The notes under the pieces: model-generated
Database searches by the model: none
The model's input: the letters and a program-made list of their open reading frames with translations, nothing else
What the model was told of the DNA's origin: nothing
Shown: positions 15,755-20,021 of the stretch, piece by piece
Numbering within the stretch: position 1 is the stretch's first letter
Layout: each line of letters opens with the position of its first letter
DNA from: JALHVH01 sp964544265
Lineage (GTDB): Bacteria > Acidobacteriota > Aminicenantia > Aminicenantales > Saccharicenantaceae
Assembly: GCA_964544265.1 (NCBI GenBank)
Contig: CAZJBD010000024.1
Coordinates: 1-20,021 of the forward strand
Direction: 5' to 3'
DNA: 20,021 nucleotides
Program-made: the position numbers and the translations under genes

Positions 15755-16999
15755 ATGGCGAGGACGGAAAACTCATCGTCTGAAGCGGGGAATCGCTGCG
15801 ACGTCGAAATCATGCCCCGGTCCGTCGAAAATATGCGCATCCAATTTTATGGCGTTCAGGGGAGCGGCTCGACTTTTCCTTCCAGTCAAGAAATCGAAGC
15901 CCTTCAGGAGTTCACGGATTATCAACTCCTCATGAGGGTTTTTGAAGACCTTGGGCAGCATATCGATCAAAAAAATACACTGGATCGTTCGTTGACGGAC
16001 CTTATCGGAGGTCCGATCGACCGCAAAACTCTAACCCGGTATAAAAAAAAATTGACGGTTCCGAAAGCCCGGATTTATGGCGGCTGGACGACCTGCGTTC
16101 ATCTGGAGACAGCGGACGGGGTCGATATCGTTTTTGACTGCGGAAGCGGTTTCCGCAACTGCGCCATGGATTTACAGAAGAAATGGGGCGACCGAGAAGA
16201 GAGACACCTTTATATCTTCGGCAGTCATTCTCACTATGATCATACCGAGGGCTTTGATCAAGCTGTCGTTTGTTTCGATCCCCGGAATACGATTCATATC
16301 TATGGGAATTATCAATATCTCTATGCTCTTGACAGCTATCTCGGGATCTTCTCTAAATTCGTAAAAAGCGAAATTCTTGGCGTTCAGACGCCGATTAATT
16401 ACAGCATCATGCCCGCCAAATTCCGGGCGGTCGAGATTCGAGATTTCGACGAGCCGGCTAAATTCGATAAAGAAGACATCATGACGAGAGACGTGGTTGA
16501 TATCCATCGATCCATTACGATCGACGGGACTCAGATAACGGCCATGAAGGTCTTTCATCCGGCGCCCTGTCTGGCTTACAAAGTCCAGCGGGGAGGGAAA
16601 ACTTTTATTTTCTGCACGGATCATGAGTTGCGTCACGGCCCCGACCGAAGCGATCCCCGCCAAAGAGAGAGTGAAGCGAGAGAGAAGAATTTGAATCAGC
16701 AAGCGATAAAAGCGGACGTCCTCTACCGAGACGCCCAATATCTCCGGTCGGATTATGATGGTCTTTCGGGCATCGGCTGCTCCGGCCCGATTCGTCGGCT
16801 GGACTGGGGCCATAGCTGCCTGGAGGATGTCCAGGAGATGGCCTTGGCATGCGGAGTGAAAAGGACGTACATCGGTCATCATGACCCCAATCGAGACTGG
16901 TCGGAGCTGAACTGGATCGATGAGTCGCTTATTCGACGCTATGAGAAGACGGACGGAAAGATGTCCCTGGCGAGAGCAGGAACAGTTATTGAACTGTAA
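15755..16999 (+). CDS. Metallo-beta-lactamase fold hydrolase, phosphodiesterase-like
   Basis: A 414-residue cytoplasmic protein with no signal peptide. The MBL core begins at MRIQFYGVQGSG. A helical insert of about 65 residues follows before YGGWTTC and VFDCGSGFR. The metal motif HSHYDH starts at residue 158; CTDHE and a late YIGHHDP supply the remaining ligands. The DWGHSCLED segment before it is usual in MBL proteins related to cyclic-nucleotide and other phosphodiesterases. The start is uncertain: ATG15755 sits exactly at the predicted transcription start (leaderless), while ATG15812 and ATG15833 have no ribosome site either, and 15833 fits the family's usual N-terminus. It converges on the small GTPase gene with 17 bases between them and no evident terminator. 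The substrate is unknown. Confidence 0.85.
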   Translation: MARTENSSSEAGNRCDVEIMPRSVENMRIQFYGVQGSGSTFPSSQEIEALQEFTDYQLLMRVFEDLGQHIDQKNTLDRSLTDLIGGPIDRKTLTRYKKKLTVPKARIYGGWTTCVHLETADGVDIVFDCGSGFRNCAMDLQKKWGDREERHLYIFGSHSHYDHTEGFDQAVVCFDPRNTIHIYGNYQYLYALDSYLGIFSKFVKSEILGVQTPINYSIMPAKFRAVEIRDFDEPAKFDKEDIMTRDVVDIHRSITIDGTQITAMKVFHPAPCLAYKVQRGGKTFIFCTDHELRHGPDRSDPRQRESEAREKNLNQQAIKADVLYRDAQYLRSDYDGLSGIGCSGPIRRLDWGHSCLEDVQEMALACGVKRTYIGHHDPNRDWSELNWIDESLIRRYEKTDGKMSLARAGTVIEL

Positions 17000-17016
17000 G
17001 GATCGGGTTGGAATGA

Positions 17017-17514
17017 TTAGGGATGAAGGATTTTTTGCCCGAGCTTATAGAAAGCTTTTTCGACTCCGGCTCCCAACTTGGCGCTGGTTTTGAGATACGT
17101 CCAATTCAGTTTATTGAGTTTTGCCAGGTCTTCGTCGCCGAGAACCCACTCCTTCGCGAGGTCAACCTTATTCAAAACCGCGATGAACGGAACAGGCCCC
17201 AGGGCTTTCTCCGTTCGTCCCTGCAAATCCAGAGCCCGATCGAACGTGTCCCTTCGGGTGCCGTCAATAACCATCAGGTAGCCCGACGCCCCCCGCAAAT
17301 AGGAGGTCGGTACGGTAAAGTGATCGTCCTCGCCGGCAATATCCCAAAGGAGGAATTCGATCGGCTGGCCTTCTATCTCGACGAGCTTCTTGTCGATTTT
17401 CACTCCGACGGTTGAGAGATATTTATCGTCGAAGATGCTATAGACGAAGCTTCGCACGAGGCTTGTTTTCCCGACGCCGTAAACGCCCAGCATGCAAATT
17501 TTCTTTTTAAGCAT
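17017..17514 (-). CDS. Ras-like small GTPase
   Basis: A 165-residue single-domain GTPase that can be aligned almost number for number with Ras. G1 is GVYGVGKTS (10-18). The switch I threonine is T35 in YLSTVG. G3 is WDIAGED (57-63), G4 NKVD (115-118) and G5 SAK (144-146). Position 12 is Tyr, and the position of Ras Gln61 is Glu62, so slow intrinsic hydrolysis and dependence on a partner are likely. There is no C-terminal lipidation motif. It is the last gene of a three-gene operon, 20 bases after the OmpA-domain gene. The ribosome site is weak (GGATGG), which may reflect translational coupling. It probably binds the roadblock/longin-like domain of its neighbour; that is inferred from the pairing of such folds with GTPases, as in MglA/MglB. 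Confidence 0.93.
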   Translation of the reverse strand: MLKKKICMLGVYGVGKTSLVRSFVYSIFDDKYLSTVGVKIDKKLVEIEGQPIEFLLWDIAGEDDHFTVPTSYLRGASGYLMVIDGTRRDTFDRALDLQGRTEKALGPVPFIAVLNKVDLAKEWVLGDEDLAKLNKLNWTYLKTSAKLGAGVEKAFYKLGQKILHP

Positions 17515-17534
17515 GATTTGCCATCCAAAACCCT

Positions 17535-19295
17535 TTAGGATTCATTGACGACTCGGACCGTGACGCGCCTGTTGAGTTCCCTGTCCTGGTTTGTTTTCTC
17601 TTCTCTGAAAAGCTCGCGAGAACCCACGCCTGTTGTCCGGAAATTTTTTGGGTCGAGGTTTTCTTTCAAAATGATGGAGAGAATTTTTTCAGCCCGCTCT
17701 TGGCTGATGACGAGGTTGGCGTTTTCCGTCCCCAGGCTGTCGGCATGCCCGATGATATCGATTGAGACGGCTTTCCCCAGGCTTTTGGCTAAATTGAGAA
17801 AGCTTTTCAGGTCTTGGATAAATGCCTGAAACTCGGGCTCCTGACCGGCAAGCATTTCCGCGGAACGGAACTCAAAAAGGAAGAATCGTTGTTCGATTTT
17901 TCCCTTGAGGATATCAAAGTCTCGCTCGTCCTGGTCGGAAAGATTGCGATCATCGTATCTGGAAATCCAGGAAACGGTTTTTAGGGCTTCTTTCATTTTG
18001 GCAATCCAGGAATGAGAAGCCGACCCTGAGATATTGAGGACGTCATCCTTGAGTTCCAGATGGACCGTTTCAGGAGATTCCAATATTTTCTCGATTCTTT
18101 TGAGGACGACCTGAGGACGGGTCGAGGTGTAAGACTCCAAATGAAAAACGAATTTCTCGGGTTTGAATTTATCTTTTTTTAAGAGATCGACCGGGTCCGA
18201 AGCCAGAGGATCCCGAAAGCCGTAAACATGATAAAGGCCGGAACGCTTTTCACCGGAAGTGATTTGAATCCCCGGTTCGGCCTTCAATTGTTCCAGATAA
18301 TGATTCCATCGCCGGTGACCTTGGATGGAAAAGAAGGATAAGATTCCGATGAGGACGATAATCGTTCCGAACAGAACCCAAAATAAAGGAAAGGTTTTCT
18401 TTTGTTTCGGCCTGTAACGAGATTGAAGACAATCCTCAAGGTCGGGCCTGGCCGCCTCCAATAACGTCGGATCCCCGTCGAAGGCTTCCAAGGCCTCGCC
18501 ATGTGCGAGGTGGATCGCATCCAGAGCCTCGCGCAACGTGACTCGCAAATCCGAGGGAGGGGTCCCCCGAATGACTGCGGCAATGAAGGCATGCGCTCCC
18601 TGTTCGATCCAAATCGTCCGGTCAGAGCCCATGCGCAGCGTATCGAGACTCTCGTCTTTGTCCAATTTAAAGGAATCTTGAACAAAATCCCGGATCGCCG
18701 ACAACATGCTGGCCACCAAATCCGGGTCTTGGGTTTTGGTGTCCTTGGACATCACGTGTTGAATGACCAAACTGCTTTCCCTGTGAATGAGAAAGATCTG
18801 TTCGACTTGATAGAGGAGCGTATGAAGCAAGACGATCTCGGCAAAAGGCTTCTTCGTCCGCAGAGCCTCCAATCTCCACTTCAATCCCTGGGGAGAAAGG
18901 CTGTATTCAAGGGTTTTATCGAAGGACTCAATCATTCCATGAATCGTGGATGTCACGGCTTTTCGAATCGCCGGGCCCATAACGGGGAAGAGGACATCGA
19001 CAAGGACCTTGCGATTCGTTTTGATCGAGGATTCAATGGCTTTTTCGACGGTCGGTGCGATCGCCCTCGCGATCTTCTCGTCTTGAGACGTTCGAAGGGC
19101 AATGGCTTCGGGAAGAATCTGGCTGAGGTCATGGATGCGGCGTTCGGGGTTCTCCAGCCTTTCGCGGATTTGGTCGATCTCGATTCGTTCCGGTCCGGTA
19201 ATGAGCTGACGCAGCTCCTCAATTTCAAGAACGTCTTGAGGTTCTTGCTCGTCCGGCAATTTGTCTGATTCAGAGTTCGTCGGAGGCTTTGTCAA
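17535..19295 (-). CDS. Inner-membrane protein with roadblock/longin-like domain, one TM helix, BON-like segment and OmpA peptidoglycan-binding domain
   Basis: A 586-residue protein. Residues 1-60 are acidic and charged, and 60-145 are helical. Residues ~150-270 run helix-strand-strand-helix-three strands-helix (VEQIFLIHRES, LVASMLSAIRDFVQDSF, RTIWIEQG, AFIAAVIRG), the order of roadblock/longin domains that serve as GTPase platforms. A single transmembrane helix at 302-323 follows the basic RYRPKQKK, which places the N-terminus in the cytoplasm. Residues ~410-450 look BON-like. Residues 470-586 are an OmpA/MotB domain with Asp519 (GHADS) and Arg534 (SQERA) 15 residues apart, as in peptidoglycan-binding OmpA domains. 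The start is TTG, supported by GGGAGGG about eight bases upstream. The gaps are 27 bases to the coiled-coil gene and 20 to the GTPase gene. The OmpA part is certain; the roadblock/longin call is by fold pattern. Confidence 0.9.
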   Translation of the reverse strand: MTKPPTNSESDKLPDEQEPQDVLEIEELRQLITGPERIEIDQIRERLENPERRIHDLSQILPEAIALRTSQDEKIARAIAPTVEKAIESSIKTNRKVLVDVLFPVMGPAIRKAVTSTIHGMIESFDKTLEYSLSPQGLKWRLEALRTKKPFAEIVLLHTLLYQVEQIFLIHRESSLVIQHVMSKDTKTQDPDLVASMLSAIRDFVQDSFKLDKDESLDTLRMGSDRTIWIEQGAHAFIAAVIRGTPPSDLRVTLREALDAIHLAHGEALEAFDGDPTLLEAARPDLEDCLQSRYRPKQKKTFPLFWVLFGTIIVLIGILSFFSIQGHRRWNHYLEQLKAEPGIQITSGEKRSGLYHVYGFRDPLASDPVDLLKKDKFKPEKFVFHLESYTSTRPQVVLKRIEKILESPETVHLELKDDVLNISGSASHSWIAKMKEALKTVSWISRYDDRNLSDQDERDFDILKGKIEQRFFLFEFRSAEMLAGQEPEFQAFIQDLKSFLNLAKSLGKAVSIDIIGHADSLGTENANLVISQERAEKILSIILKENLDPKNFRTTGVGSRELFREEKTNQDRELNRRVTVRVVNES

Positions 19296-19322
19296 ACGGC
19301 TTGCCCTCCCCGTTGAGAATGC

Positions 19323-19910
19323 TTATTTGACGTCCGGGATCTTAAATTCTTCTTTTAAGCGCAAGCCCATCTCGTTAAGAAGGTTTCCCAGAGCGATTCG
19401 GTCGGTTTTTTCTTTTCGGAGTTCTTCCACGGCCTTTTTAAGGGCGGCCGTGATTTCCGTGTGGGCTTGCTGGATTTCCTTCATGAGGTTTTTTGACTGC
19501 TGAAGTATTTGTTCCTGCAAATCATGTTGGCCTGCATTCGTCTTTTCGTCCAGCCTGCTAATTTTCTTGTCGAGGGTCTTGTTGAGATTATCGAGTTTTC
19601 CGGAAAGTTCGTTTGCCGAGTCCGATCGCTCCGTTTGCTCGGTTTTAAGCTGAGTGACCAAGGATTCGAACTCTTTTTTGGTATATTTTTCCAGGGTCTC
19701 GATCGTCTTCCTCGTTTCGTCCTTCAAGTTGACGATTTCTTTCCTCATGGTGTCTTCGAGAGAACCGAATTTTTGCTCGAATTGCCGAACCTGGGCGCCA
19801 AAGAGGATGTCTCTGATCCGGTCGACGCTATCTCTTTCGCCCAAATTTCCCTCGAGGAGCTCTTTTTCCTTGGTCGTCGAGACGTCTTTTTTGGGCATAA
19901 TTTTTGTCAT
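19323..19910 (-). CDS. Coiled-coil protein, first gene of the GTPase/OmpA operon
   Basis: A 195-residue, highly charged protein with no signal peptide or transmembrane segment. After a short basic start, DRIRDILFGAQVRQFEQKF (residues ~30-48) forms an ordered-looking segment. From about residue 50 to 180 the sequence is continuous heptad-like helix rich in Lys, Glu, Leu and Ile, broken mildly near NAGQHD, and it ends with LRLKEEFKIPDVK. I cannot assign a named family. It probably oligomerises and acts as a cytoplasmic adaptor or scaffold for the membrane protein or GTPase encoded next. The ATG at 19910 is chosen because GGAGG lies seven bases upstream; a second ATG 12 bases inside has no such site. 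Its stop is 27 bases before the next gene's start, so the three genes form one operon. Confidence 0.85.
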   Translation of the reverse strand: MTKIMPKKDVSTTKEKELLEGNLGERDSVDRIRDILFGAQVRQFEQKFGSLEDTMRKEIVNLKDETRKTIETLEKYTKKEFESLVTQLKTEQTERSDSANELSGKLDNLNKTLDKKISRLDEKTNAGQHDLQEQILQQSKNLMKEIQQAHTEITAALKKAVEELRKEKTDRIALGNLLNEMGLRLKEEFKIPDVK

Positions 19911-19915
19911 AAGCG

Positions 19916-19938
19916 ACCTCCTTAAGTTTCGCGTTATA
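19916..19938 (-). promoter_or_regulatory. Possible promoter -10 and ribosome site of the GTPase operon
   Basis: On the minus strand TATAAC (complement of 19933-19938) lies about 22 bases before the coiled-coil start codon, and GGAGG follows close to 19917-19921. This gives a leader of under 20 bases. No good -35 is visible at 16-18 bases, so the promoter call is tentative; the ribosome site is clear. The rest of the sequence to the window end is GC-rich and shows no gene. Confidence 0.4.
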
Positions 19939-20021
19939 GGAAAGGAGTTTTTTCCGTGACGCGGCGACTCCCCGCCCCTGGCGACGAGTCTCCCCTCTCA
20001 CCCATGAATGTAATATATCTC

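Noticed and set aside
19963..19990. GACTC/GAGTC inverted and GGCGAC direct repeats upstream of the GTPase operon
   Set aside because: Five- and six-base matches in GC-rich sequence are expected by chance, and they have no clear spacing relative to the candidate promoter.

Overview
The window reads as chromosomal DNA from a moderately GC-rich, Gram-negative-type bacterium. Coding density is high, several genes have GGAGG-type ribosome binding sites, and many products carry export signals. The mix of exported PD40/TolB-like propellers, metallo-beta-lactamase (MBL) fold proteins, ankyrin proteins and an RprX/RprY-like two-component pair suggests Acidobacteriota or Candidatus Aminicenantes. This is inference from gene content. 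The clear Shine-Dalgarno sites argue against Bacteroidota, despite the Bacteroidota-like two-component system. I see no rRNA, tRNA, CRISPR array or insertion sequence. No gap between genes exceeds about 160 bases.

Region 1 (1-2620, + strand): a long-chain acyl-CoA synthetase, a weak terminator-like hairpin, then a small SAM-dependent methyltransferase.

Region 2 (2625-11025, - strand): four consecutive genes for large proteins that mostly carry export signals. In transcription order they are an ankyrin/degenerate-MBL protein, a double PD40 propeller with a central CBM9-like domain, an SGNH hydrolase with LamG-like and C-terminal beta domains, and a fusion of a GT-A-like domain to an alkylsulfatase-type MBL enzyme. 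Gaps of 46, 102 and 18 bases and recognisable RBSs suggest one or two transcription units.

Region 3 (11026-15699): a short divergent control region holds 10-bp-phased GTTAA repeats. It is followed on the + strand by a histidine kinase, an OmpR-family response regulator, a TraB/TIKI-like lipoprotein and a secreted prolyl aminopeptidase. The repeats sit between the kinase operon and the four-gene operon, so the two-component system may control both.

Region 4 (15705-16999, + strand): a phosphodiesterase-like MBL protein with its own strong sigma70-type promoter. The spacing places the transcription start on an ATG, which suggests a leaderless mRNA.

Region 5 (17017-19910, - strand) is the most interesting part. 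A tight three-gene operon encodes a coiled-coil protein, an inner-membrane protein and a Ras-like small GTPase. The membrane protein has a cytoplasmic roadblock/longin-like domain, one transmembrane helix, a BON-like segment and an OmpA-type peptidoglycan-binding domain. Together they look like a GTP-controlled device that spans the inner membrane and grips the cell wall. That role is inferred from domain layout and is not shown by the sequence.
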